Origin: Panax quinquefolius
Taxonomy: Eukaryota; Streptophyta; Magnoliopsida; Apiales; Araliaceae
Assembly (NCBI GenBank): GCA_020205615.1
Contig: CM035162.1
Span: forward strand, 45,746,464-45,810,463
Reading direction: 5' to 3'
DNA: 64,000 nucleotides
Shown piece after piece: positions 44,979-56,002 of this stretch. Every line of letters starts with the position of its first letter. Within the stretch, counting starts at the first letter, position 1. The notes under the pieces were generated by a model that was not told the DNA's origin, searched no databases, and saw only the letters and a list, made by a program, of their open reading frames with translations. The position numbers and the translations under genes are program-made.

Positions 44979-47900
44979 TGTAACATTCCAGAATTTTAAA
45001 GTGTAATATTAAATATTTATTAATTTATATAAGTATTTCATGGATATATTTATTGTTGAATAAATAATTGTTCAATTTGAGTTGATGTGGTTTAGTTAAT
45101 TATTTGTTGAATAAATAATTAAATATTAAATATTTATTTGTAATATTAAATATTTATTGACTTATATAAGTATTTAATGGCAATTTGAGTTGATGTGATT
45201 TAGTCAATTATTTGTTGAATAAATAATTAAGGAGCTAAGAAAATTAATTGTTATGAGGTTATATAGTAATTTAATTTAATAATTAAGTTAGAGAGCTAAT
45301 AATGATTAAATGAATTATAGTATTTTAATTGAAATTTGTGATTAAAATAAAGTGTTAGTTGATTAAATAAAATTATAATTATAAAGAAATTATATTTTTG
45401 TGATAATGATTTATGTATTAAAGTAATTTAATAGATTAGTATTTGAATTGATTAAATTGATTATTTAATTAAATAGAAGTGTGACAAATAACCTTGCTAT
45501 AAAGGAGTTACTAAAATAAATTAAGTGAGTTTAATTCAGTTTTGCCAAACAAGGCGTAATGCCTATTAAGTCTTTTATCTAATTGTGTTTTACCAAACAA
45601 GACATAAGGATTAATGAGTTATTTTTAGTTAGTTAACCAAACAAGCCTTATGGCTTTTGATTTCAAAAAATTGTAACTGATGTCAGTTAAGTTAGTATTA
45701 TATTATATTTAAAATATATTATATCCTATATACGTTAGATAACTAATACGTAGTTAGAGTTAGGGAGAAAAACAAAACTCGGAGAAGAAGAAGAAAAGTG
45801 AGAGAGAATTGGAGAGAAGAAGAAACTTGAGAATCAAAAGGGGTTGGCCATCATCTTCTTCAAACAAGGTATCATCTAAACTCTATTATTGTTGTTCTTT
45901 TCAAAGTTATAGTTGTATTCTCTCTCTCCTAATTTTCTCCATGAAAGCTTTGTAGAAGTGGAACTTTGTTATGTATGTGGGTTTATATGATAATCTAGTG
46001 TTGTTAAACTATTTTCTTAAGCTATAATTGAGAATAGTCCATGAATTTATATTATGTATATGGTTGTGAAGAAAAACTATTTTTTTATAGAGAGTTTTTG
46101 TGAATATATATTGTGAAGGTTAAAGTAGAAATTAAGAGTTAATTAGTTGTTTAGTTGATAAATTGATCATCTAATTTGATAGAGTATGTATAATTATTGA
46201 TAAGATGCTTCGAATTAATTTTTTTGGTTGAAAAACAAAATTTACAGTGTTGATTTTCATTGAAATATCAAAAATGGAGTTTTGTCAAAAACAGTGAAAT
46301 TGGATGTTTTAAATTCGTTGTTTATGTTGTTGTATGGGTAGAAACATGTTAGAAGTTCTTGAATTATGTTTACATGAAGTTTTTGTATTAATTGCATGTG
46401 AATTAGTCTGTTAGAAACGAGCTTGTAGGCCAAATTGGCTTTTTCTTGTCAGATTCTTAGAAGTCGTCGAATAAATCTTTTTGGAGTTTCAGCGCGCTTG
46501 CCATGACCCTACTAGATGCGTTATTATCAATGCAGCGCTATCATCACCGCTACCATGCAACAGAAGCCGTAGTATATTCACCGAAATTGCGGCGCCATCG
46601 CCCACGCCAGAATGCGACCCACAAAGTGTAAATCGTGGAGCCATGACGAAGTTAGCGAATAATTCTCGACGATGTACTTTTGTACACGAATTTTTAAGAA
46701 ACACTATGTGATGATAGTAGGACTGTAAAATATTTATTTTAGTATTTCTATACTATGAATAATTATGTTATTAAGGATTAACTTGGGTTATAATTTGATT
46801 ATGTGATTAAATAATCAAACCTACATGATGAATGTATTAGTTATGTGATAATGACTAACTATGTCACGATGACATATGTATATAGGATATTGTGATTCAA
46901 ATTGTTCGGTTTAATCTACGAACAAGGCAAGTTTTCTAATCTATTATCTTCTTAATTCAATTACTGTTTTCAATTCGATTACAATATAATGATGTAAGTT
47001 ATTCTGGAGCAAGTTATTCTTGTATTTAACTTGTTGTTTAGCATGCACAAATATATATACTAATGTCGAACATTTCTATCATTCAAATTTCTATGCATGC
47101 TTAGTATTCAATTCTAATTAACCTTGGCTTAGTATTGTTCAAGCAAGGTATGCTATAGTTATTCAAATTGTATGCTATTAGATTATTCCTAAAGCATGAC
47201 TTTAGTTTACTATGATTGATTCAATCTCGATTATTCTATAGTATAGTGTTATTAGTTTTATTCAACTACTCCTTAGTTGATGTTCGCTGAATTCCAAATT
47301 TCCTTGAAAGCTTATCCAAACCAAACTTACATTGGTGTGGACTTGTATTCTAAATACAGAGATGAACAACTCTTTTAATAGAGGTTTACACTTAGCGTTG
47401 AAATGGTTGTGCACAATACATTGTACGAAGGGTTGATCCCCCTAAGTACGTGGAGTCCTTATAGTCTTATGATTGTTAAAGTTAAAGTTGAAAGATTACT
47501 TATAAGCTGTGGACATGATTAAGTGGTCATTAGACCCTCGAAGAATGTTATAATTTTCAGAAAGTTAATAGAATATATTGTTCAATTCTTTTGAGCCTAA
47601 TATTGGCAATTGATGTAAAAGTTTAAAGATTTACTTATTATTATGTCAAGTGGGCATTGTTTGCTCACTCTTGCCTGTAAAATTTCTTACAGGTAAAGTT
47701 GAAACGGGTGACGTACCTAGCACCAATAAGGGAAAAGGAAAGATGAATAAATACTGAAGACTTGTAATAATTTTGATAGTTTACTTTCAGACTTTGGTTT
47801 AAAGATTGTAATGAAGTTTATTTAAATTTCCGCATTTGAATGATTGTTGTTAAAGGTTAGATAACCTGGGAGATTTTTATTTCAGTTTAATCCTATATTG

Positions 47901-48012
47901 GCAGGTTTTTATTATTCAATTGTATTATAATTGGGTAGTTAGAAATGAATGTTTTGATTAAGTGAACACTAAATCTTGAGGAAATGAAATACCAGGATTT
48001 GGGGGTGTCACA
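44979..48012 (+). repeat. Element D 3' LTR
   Basis: TGTAACATTCCAGAATTTTA to GGATTTGGGGGTGTCACA, followed by ATTAT. About five substitutions and one 10-bp indel are seen in the first 200 bp against the 5' LTR. The island 46450-46700 is the exception. Confidence 0.92.
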
Positions 48013-48833
48013 ATTATACCGAATAATCCCTGGTCATAATCATACCTAGTCCATCTATGCACGTAAGCCAAAGATGACTTTCAACATAATATAAACATGA
48101 GGATGATGTCAATTACATAATAATTCAATAAACAAGTTCAAGAATTAATTTATTCAGGAACCAACAACGTCCAAATTGTCAACATGATACTGCTTTGTGG
48201 AGAAAAATTTAAGAATGCTCAGAAGAATATTTTCATGAATAGATACTGGATGAAGCGCAAATTTCTAGGATATTCTACTAATTTCATGGAGTATAGAAGT
48301 TAAAACTTTAATTAACTGGGTATAATTAGAATATATGAAACTGCAAATGGATTTTCACCAGCCGTGCGGTAATCCACGTAGACAGATCATTTCCATAATT
48401 TAATAAGAAATGAATACAAAGGATCATTCACCATGCATGTGGTAATCCACATAGACATGTTATTCCAATGAATAATAAAGAATGGAATAACGAAGGATTC
48501 ACCATGCGCGATAGATCACCATGACAAGTTATTCCCAATGTAATAATAAATAATGGAACGAGTCGTCATGCGTAACGCGCACAAAGCAGGATATTCTCGG
48601 CGAATAATAAATAATGGAACCAGGTCCGGCGTAAACGCATAGACATGATATTCTGACAGGATAATAAATAATGGAACCAGGTCCGGTGTAAATGCACAGG
48701 CAGGATATTCCGATAGAATAATAAAGAACGGAATATTAGAAGAATTTCACCATGTATCGCGCAGATTGTGATAAAAGCAAGTTATTCAACATAATAATAA
48801 AGAATGGAATAACAGAAGAATTTCACCATATAT

Positions 48834-51056
48834 TGTGATACCCCAGATTTTATGAATAAAGATTTAATTTTCTCGAAATATTTTTTTAATATTATGGTGT
48901 GGATTTGAGATAATATTATAGTTGTGGGTAGTATTTATAAATTTTACAAAGTATGAAAGTTTTCATATTATATTCGATTGGTCGGAGAACATTTGTTTTA
49001 TCAGGGAATATTCGAGCAATGGAACAATTATTGGTGGACTCCGCAATGAAATTATTGTCGGATTGAGAAAACGACAAAAATATTTTATGAAAATAACGGC
49101 GGAAGTTTTACACAGATTAATATCTTTGTTGAACTACTCGGTAGTAAAGAAATGAATGATGTCTGGCGTGGTTGCATAGTAGCTGCGGTATTAATTATTG
49201 ATGCTTACGTGATAAGTCACTCGGTTTTGTTGGTATTATTAATGTAATAATACGTAAAAATCGCTTTATATAAAAAATGTAATACTTTTATAAAGTTATT
49301 CTATAAATAGAATATATTATATTCTATTATGCATATTGTTGCATAATTATCTGCATAGTATTTTGCATAGTAAAATATTTTTATATAAAACAAAATACTC
49401 TTATAAAGTTATTTGTTTTATTAGACAATAATTAGAATATATTATATTTTATTATGCATAGTGTTTGCATAGTGCACGATAGTGTTTGCATAGTAAAATC
49501 TTTTATAAAGTTATTCGTTTTATTAGATTATAAATAGAATATATTATATTTTTATTTAAAAGATTTTGCTTTAAATATGGACCGTCAGATTAATGTAAAT
49601 CAATCTGGATCATTCATGAGTTAGTTACTATGCAGTCCATTTTTTTATAAATAGAAGCTCATTCATTCATTATTTCTTACGAATTCACTGAAACTCTAGA
49701 GAGAGAAACTATAGAGAGAAACAAGAAAAGTGTTCTGCTACTTCACTACTTATATATCCAGTACTCTTCTTTCTAAGGCAGGGAGTATTATTTCTTTTGT
49801 ATTCATGAAGAGAACTTCTGTTATTCCATTCTTTATTATTCTGATGGAATAACCTGTATACGCGGTCTACCCTATACTTGGTCAAATTCTTCTGTTATTC
49901 CGTTAATTATTATTCTGCTGGAATAACCTGTCTATGCGAAGTACCGCATGCATGGTGATTTCTTTTGTTATTCCATTCTTTATTATACTCGGTTGGTTAA
50001 AGTTTTGACTTCTATACTCCATGAAATTAGTGGAATATCCTTGATATTTAAGCTTCATCCAAATATCTTGTCATGGAAAATTCTTACGAGCATTCTTAAA
50101 TTTTACTCTACAAAGCAGTATCATGTTGACAATTTGGACGTTATTGGTTCCTGGATAAATTAATTCTTGAACTTGTTTTATTGAATTCTTATGTCATTGT
50201 CATCATCCTCATGTTTATATTATGTAGAAAGTCATCTGTGGCCTGTGGTGCATAGATGGACTTGGTATGATTATGACCGAGGATTATCTTGGTGTAATCA
50301 TGACCGTAATGTTACAAATGATGTGGAAAAAGTCCTCATTGGCCCGTAGTGCATTGATGGATAGTTTTTGGTATGATTATGGCTATGGATTCTCTTCGGC
50401 CAAGGGTGCAAAGATGAATTGTTTTATGGCATGATCAGGATCGTTGATGAAAACATGATTATCTTTAAGTCAGTAGTGCATGGATAATTAAATGGTCGTG
50501 ATACTAAAGAATATCCTTGGCCGTAGTGCATGGGTGATTTGATGATGTGGATTATTTATTAAGCTGAGTCCCAGTGATAAAAGTGATGAAAAACCTTTTA
50601 AATCATAAAAGATAGTAGATTTTATTCTCCACTTGACTCTTTTAATGGATTGCTTGTTCCGCTGCAGTTAAACATGATGTTTGTTATATTGTATCAGTTT
50701 AACACTATTTAAGGCTAATGATAATTTATTATGCATTATCTTAGTCATAATATTTCTTACTGGGCTAGTTGAGCTCACCCTTTCTTTCACTGTTCTCTTT
50801 AGGAAATGAGAACGCAACTAGGACTAGTCGGGGAACAGAGTGATGATCCTAGATGTTTGAATTAGTAGTCCTCACTATTCTGTGAAATAGTGTGATAATA
50901 ATTGTAATGAGGACTCATTTTGAGTTTGTATACTCTATAGTAGACAATATTTGTATTCAAACTCACAGTTTATGTTTTGTCGTATTGTACACGACAGTTG
51001 TATTATGAAGTTGTATTTGAATTCTGTACCATGTATCTGACGACTCAAGATGGTAT
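48834..51056 (+). repeat. Bp 5' LTR, 3' end and primer site deleted
   Basis: TGTGATACCCCAGATTTTATG start, TATA box at 49645-49653, hairpin repeats near 49820-49990 and GGCC-CGTAGTGCAT boxes at 50230-50540. It reads GACGACTCAAGATGG and then jumps into the leader (TATTTAATTGG) at about 51056. Frames at 48922-49155 and 49948-50163 are repeat by-products. Confidence 0.85.
49645..49653 (+). promoter_or_regulatory. TATA box of Bp 5' LTR
   Basis: TTATAAATA followed by GAAGCTCATTC, the mirror of the minus-strand box in the B and E LTRs. Confidence 0.55.
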
Positions 51057-51130
51057 TTAATTGGTTGGTCAGAGTATAGGGATAATATGTAATATGTTAA
51101 TTAACCCTTGTTTTATGGCAGTATTTAAAA

Positions 51131-51525
51131 ATGGCATCCGAAAATGTTAAGATAAGCAATGAAGCACATGAGACCGTTGAGTCAGCTCAACCAAAAGGTA
51201 ACGACCAACAAAACGATAATAATCATACTGGCGGCAACGACCATCGGAACAATGATAACCATCGTGGGGGAAATTATCATGCCAAAAATGGTAACCACTT
51301 CGGTGGTAATCATGGCCAAGATAATAGAAGTGGAAATTTCAAGAATAGAAGGTCATTTAGCTCGATTTTGTCGTATAGTGAAGTCAAGTCCAGCTGGAAC
51401 GGTGGCACCAAAGGCGGATACGGACAAAACAAAGTCGGTGGTTTCAGGAATAGCGTTTTTCGTGACATCTCAACAAAAGTGAGTGACCCAAACGAAGTTA
51501 GCACGGGTTAGTTAGTTATAAATTC
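51131..51525 (+). pseudogene. gag: Bp gag remnant
   Basis: Starts MASENVKISNEAHETVESA and jumps directly to the basic linker (QPKGNDQQNDNNHTGGN, NHGQDNRSGNFKNRR), so the capsid-like part is deleted. A second jump removes the first knuckle and part of the next, leaving HLARFCRIVKSSPAGTV in another phase (51346-51400). Only the start and the charged linker remain. Confidence 0.8.
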
Positions 51526-52490
51526 TTGCAAAATCTATACCTTATTAGATACCGGTTCTACCCATTCTTTTATCTCTCTTGCTTGCGCTCAACGTTTAAA
51601 TTTGACTCTAGAGAAGTTAAACTTTGACTTATCGGTTGAAACTCCGTTAGGAGAAACCTTCATTACACGTGATATCCAAGTCTTGGATGAGAGTCACAGT
51701 TTTGAATGATATTTCTATTGTTAATAAATTTCCTGACGTATTCTTGAAGTCTTCTTAGCCTACCCCTAGAGCGTGAAATCGAATTTCGTATTGACCCCAG
51801 TACAAAACCCATTTCTTAAACCCTCAAATATTTCTTCAACTAAAGCGAACGTAAAATGCGCCAAAGATGTTGGCTTGAGCTGTTGAAGATTACGATCGTA
51901 CCATTCAATATCATTGTGGAAATACGAACGTGGTAGCTGACGCGTTTAGTGGAAGATCGTACGCGGTTACAAGTACGAATATATGAACCCACGTGAAGAT
52001 AACGAATATACGAGTAGAATTGACTTTAATCGATAAAGTTAAAGTCGCTCAAGCTACACACCCGGAGCTGATGAATGTGAAGAAGAAGGTTAAAGAGGGC
52101 GTTATTCTAGAAGCAAGAATCGACGAAAAGAGGAAATCTCAACCCTCGATTTAATTGGCCCATTTAAAATCCTAGATCGAGTAGGAAATGTGGCTTATAG
52201 ACTCATTTTATCGCCAAGTATGTCACGTGTTCATAACGTTTTTAACGTATCGATGTTACTTAAATATGTGGACGGCCCGAACTATATTATTAATTTAGAA
52301 CCGGACGAGATAGCGGATGATTTAACGTTTGGGGAGATATGTGTTAAAATCTTGGATAAGAAGAATCGTATTCAACACTCAAAGGTTATACCTCAAGAGT
52401 TAGAATTTGAAATGTAGTCGAGGTATCTTCACCTCTTCGACATATCATGTACGTACGTAAATTTCGAGGGCGAAATTTCATAAGTAGGGG
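51526..52490 (+). pseudogene. Bp protease remnant fused to linker and pol tail
   Basis: Protease site LLDTGSTHSFISLAC (about 51540-51590) and LTLEKLNFDLSVETPLG-like sequence, then the RT/RNase H joint, the linker (VESTLIDKVK-like, KKKVKEGVILEARIDEK), the integrase joint (about 52120-52135) and the tail frame 52190-52417 (MAYRLILSPSMSRVHNVFNV, EPDEIADDLTFGE, SKVIPQELEFEM). The tail lacks the WKNH/TWE chromodomain core, as in the B array. Confidence 0.8.
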
Positions 52491-52494
52491 AGAT

Positions 52495-52967
52495 TGTGAG
52501 ACCCCATATTTTATGAATAAAGATTTAATTTTCTCGAAATATTTTTTTAATATTATGGTGTGGATTTGAGATAATGTTATAGTTGTGGGTAGTATTTATA
52601 AATTTTGCAAAGTATGCATTATCTTAGTCATAATATTTCTTACTGGGCAAGTTGAGCTCACCCTTTTTTTTACTGTTCTCTTCAGGAAATGAGAACGTAG
52701 CTGGGACTAGTCGGGGAACAGAGTTATGTTCCTAGATGTTTGCATTAGTAGTCTTCACTATTCTGTGAAATAGTGTGATAATAATTGTAATGAGGACTCC
52801 TTTTGAGTTTGTATACTCTCTAGTAGACAATATTTGTATTCAAACTCATAGTTTATGTTTTGTCGTATTGTACACGATAATTGTATTATTAAGTTGTATT
52901 TGAATTCTATACCATGTATCTGACGACTCAAGATGGGTTATGTATATCTAATTTTGGGGGGGTCACA
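52495..52967 (+). repeat. Bp 3' LTR with large internal deletion
   Basis: TGTGAGACCCCATATTTTATG to TTTTGGGGGGGTCACA, only 473 bp. Sequence joins AAAGTATG with CATTATCTTAGTC, which in the 5' LTR are about 1.76 kb apart. Confidence 0.85.
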
Positions 52968-54383
52968 TATATGCAGTACTTCGCATATACAGGTTATTCT
53001 AACAGAATAATAACAAATGGAATAACAAAAGCTCTCTTCATGAATACGAAAGAAATAATACCCCTTACCTCAAAATAAAGCTGGATACTAGAATATAGAG
53101 GTAGCAGATTTCTCTTCTTCTTTCTCTCTATAATTTCTCTCTATAATAAATGCTTTATAGCTTTAGTGAATTGGTGAGAAATGAAGGAAGAATGAGATTC
53201 TATTTATAAGAAAATATAGTTTTGATAATTGCACGTTTTGGGGCTCTAAATATTATAGTACAATACCTCCAACTTTTATTTCATTTTTAATTTAGTCATG
53301 CAAGTATTATCAAACTTGCACCACCTCCCCTAATAGTAAATAATGTGAATCAATAGTAAATCATGTGAATCAATAGTTCTAGACATGTGAAAATACGAAT
53401 TACAGTATAGTACCTCCATCTATACCTCCATTTTTAACTTAGTCATGCAAGTATTATCAATCTTGCTCCAACTCCCCTAATAGTACATGAATGTGATTCA
53501 ATAGTACACACATGTGAACAAATAGTTATATAAACATTTGAATTAGTAGCAATTAATCGCTCATTTATCCGATAACTTACTCGATTTATCAATATAACCC
53601 CCAGACATCAATTATCATCAGAATAGATGTCGATTTCCACTAACACTAATAATCCCAACACAATGGAACTATCAAATTCATCTCTAATCAACACAAAGTT
53701 ATTCATCATTAATATTATAACTCACAATATTTAACAACCAGGTCATTCCCAGGAAAGAGGGGGCTTTCCGATAAGGATTTCTCCTTATTGGCGCGCAATT
53801 AGGTGACCAAACCACTTATTGACAAAACTTCTAGACATTTTCAATATTGCAAATAATAATATGAATAACTTTGTCGTCTCAATTATTGATTTAATAATAT
53901 ATAAAATATTGACAATAATTGAATCAATAATATGAGAGATATGATGCAGCAATTACTGTAGCAATAATTGAGTATAACTGAGTGACTTCTCACGTAAGCA
54001 TCAATAACTAATACCGTATTACTACTATGCAACCACGTGTATTCTTGTACTTTACTACTTAGGGTAGTTCAGCAGTTTTAACGGTAACACTTCAAATCGT
54101 TATTTTTATAAAAAGATAATTACATGCGTTTTTCTTACTACGACAATACTTCCGCTATTAGGGGTCCACTTAATGATTGTCTTGAGTCGTCTTTAATATT
54201 CCTGTTAAAACGAATATTCCCCGACCAATCGAATATTATATAACCACTTACTTACTTTGCAAATTTTATAAATACTACCCACAATTATAACATTATACCA
54301 AATCCACACCATAATATTAAAAAAATATTTCGAGAAATTTAAATCTTTATTCATAAAATCTGGGGTCTCACAATCTCCCCTCC

Positions 54384-54713
54384 TTATGAAATTTCTCCCT
54401 CGAAATTTACGTACGTACCTGGTATGCCAAAGAGATGAGGATACCTTGACTTCATTTCAGATTTTAACTCTTGAGGTATTACCTTTGAGTGTCGAATATG
54501 ATCCTTCTTATCCAAGATTTTAACACGTATCTCATCATACGTTAAATCTTCTGCTATCTCGTCTAGTTCTAATTCAATAATATGGTTCGAGTCATCCACA
54601 TAATTACGTAACATCGGTACGTAAAAAAACATTATGAACACGCAACATACTTGGCGGTAAAACGAGTCTATAGGCCACAGTTCCTACTCCATCGAGGATT
54701 TCAAATGGGCTAA
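54384..54713 (-). pseudogene. B array second copy: pol tail lacking chromodomain core
   Basis: The frame 54384-54641 reads ELELDEIAEDLTYDEIRVKI, SKVIPQELKSEMKSRYPHLF, GIPGTYVNFEGEIS. Cleaner than the first copy, and it confirms that the 16-residue chromodomain core is missing without a frame break. Confidence 0.75.
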
Positions 54714-55480
54714 TTAAATTGAGGGTTGAGATTTCCTCTCTTCGTCGATTCTTGCTTCTAGAATAACGCTCTCTTGAACTTTCTTCTTCACATTCATCAA
54801 CTCTGAGTATGTAGCTTGAGCGGCTTTAACTTTATCGATTAAAGTCGATTCTACTCGTATATTTGTTATCTTCACGTGGGTCCCTAGAGTCTTTAACTGT
54901 ATCTTCATCATTTGTAAGTTATACGAAATGAGTTTTTGTGTTAACAACATCGCACTCGTAAACGCATACGATCTTCTACTCAACGCGTCAGCTACCACGT
55001 TCGGTTTTCCACGATGATATTGAATGGTATGATCGTAATCTTCAACATCTCGAGCCAACATCTTTGGCGCATTATACGTTCGTTTTAGGTAAAGAAATAT
55101 TTTAGGGTTTTAGAAATAGGTTTTGTACTGGGGTCAATACAAAATTCGATTTCACGCTCTAGGGGTAGGCTTAGAAGTTCTTTAGAGAATACCTCAGGAA
55201 ATTTATTAACGATAGAAATATCATTCAAAACTGTGACTCTCATCCAAGACTTGGATAGCACATGTAATGAAGGTTTCTCCTAACGGAGTTTCAACCGATA
55301 AGTCAAAGTCTAATTTCTCTGGAGTCAAATTTAAACGTTGAACACAAGCAAGAGAGATAAAAGAATGGGTAGAACCAGTATCTTATAAGGTATAGACTTC
55401 ACAAGAGTTTATGATTAACTTACCCGGGATAACTTCATTCGGGTTCCTCGACAAACGCTCTCACTTCTACTACCGACTTT
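54714..55480 (-). pseudogene. B array second copy: linker and protease remnants
   Basis: 54714-55061 holds [20 protein letters not shown] and ALSRRSYAF, so the last RNase H Asp motif (DALSRR) survives, then the linker to RKSQPSI. Upstream, past the deletion joint, a protease remnant lies at about 55260-55440 with the SLETPL/LDFDLS and THSFIS regions; a stop interrupts it where TCTTATAAGG replaces the expected codons (about 55381). Confidence 0.75.
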
Positions 55481-55527
55481 GACTTGTCTGGGATATCCTT
55501 TTGCATCACTATCCCAGCTAGACTTGA

Positions 55528-56002
55528 CTATACCACACGAAAAAATCGAGCTAGGTGACATTCTCTTCCGCAATTAAAACACGCTTTGGATTGTTGCACA
55601 CAGTTTGGATGGATGTGTCCCTCCTGTCCGTATTTGAAACATACAATTGGTGGTCGTTCTTCTCCCTTTGAAATGGGTGCTGGTGTTGCTGTCTTTCCAT
55701 CATTATAAAACCTTCTCTTCTTGAAATTTCCACTTCTATTATCTTGGCCATGATTACCACCGAAGTAGTTACCATTCTTGGCATGATAATTTCCCCCACG
55801 ATGGTTATCATTGTTCCGATGACCGTTGCCACCAATATGATTATTATCGTGTTGCTGGTCATTACCTTTTGGTTGTGATGACTCATTATCACGCTCCACT
55901 AACTGAGCCCTATCCACAACATCTAAATATAAACAAAGTTTATGAGAAATGAGGTATTGACGTATATCGGGTTTCAAATCTCTTAGAAACATTCGCGTCA
56001 TT
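55528..56002 (-). pseudogene. gag: B array second copy: gag C-terminal half
   Basis: RMFLRDLKPDIRQYLISHKL, LYLDVVDRAQLVERDNESSQ, the Asn/His/Gly-rich linker, then knuckles in which the first has Tyr for the second Cys (CFKYGQEGHIHPNC) and the second reads CFNCGRECHLARFF, losing its last Cys. Here the linker codon that is TAG in the first copy is still CAG. The N-terminal half lies right of H, outside the window. Confidence 0.83.

Larger units (their letters stand above)
14970..48012 (+). mobile_element. Element D: Tekay-like Ty3/gypsy element with G and E nested inside
   Basis: Flanked by the 5-bp duplication ATTAT (14965-14969 and 48013-48017) and by LTRs of 3039 and 3034 bp. Without G and E it is about 11.9 kb. 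Order: LTR, primer site, coiled-coil ORF, gag, protease (split by G), RT, RNase H, integrase (split by E), chromodomain-like tail, polypurine tract, LTR. The coding part carries many stops and several frameshifts, so it is dead. LTRs differ by a few percent by eye except in one hyperdivergent island. It is younger than the B array and older than G and E. Confidence 0.93.
48834..52967 (+). mobile_element. Element Bp: B-family derivative nested in a B LTR, opposite strand
   Basis: Flanked by TATAT (48829-48833 and 52968-52972). The 5' LTR is 48834 to about 51056, internal about 51057-52494, 3' LTR 52495-52967. The internal region has the same three deletion joints as the B array (about 51811-51830, 52120-52135, 52388-52400). 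The 5' LTR lacks its last ~30 bp together with the primer site, and the 3' LTR lacks about 1.76 kb between two TATG matches. It is dead and strongly shortened. Confidence 0.88.
14173..54372 (-). repeat. Right LTR of the B array, split by D and Bp
   Basis: The LTR pieces are 14173-14969, 48018-48833 and 52973-54372, together about 3.01 kb. It starts TGTGAGACCCCAGATTTTATG on the minus strand at 54372 and ends at 14173 beside the primer site. Sequence to the right of 54372 is polypurine-side internal sequence (ATCTCCCCTCCTTATGAAA), as at 11727, which shows that this LTR serves two internal regions. Minus-strand TATA-like TTATAAATA at 53201-53209. Confidence 0.85.
5545..56002 (-). mobile_element. 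B array: LTR-internal-LTR-internal tandem of a gag-protease derivative
   Basis: Minus-strand order is LTR (5545-11726), internal (11727-14172), LTR (14173-54372 with D and Bp inside), then a second internal region (54373-56002) cut by H. The second internal region abuts the LTR with the same polypurine-side sequence as the first, so one LTR serves two elements. This is the expected product of unequal recombination between elements. The array inserts into the LTR of element A. Both internal regions lack RT/RNase H and integrase. The right end lies beyond the window. Confidence 0.8.
54373..56002 (-). mobile_element. Second internal region of the B array, cut by element H
   Basis: Matches 11727 to about 13360 with the same three deletion joints: chromodomain about 54466-54475, integrase about 54733-54750, RT/RNase H about 55100-55118. 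Pieces: pol tail 54384-54641, linker 54714-55061, protease about 55230-55470, gag C-terminal half 55528-56002. The gag frame is cut at GCGTCATT, the target of H. Confidence 0.88.
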
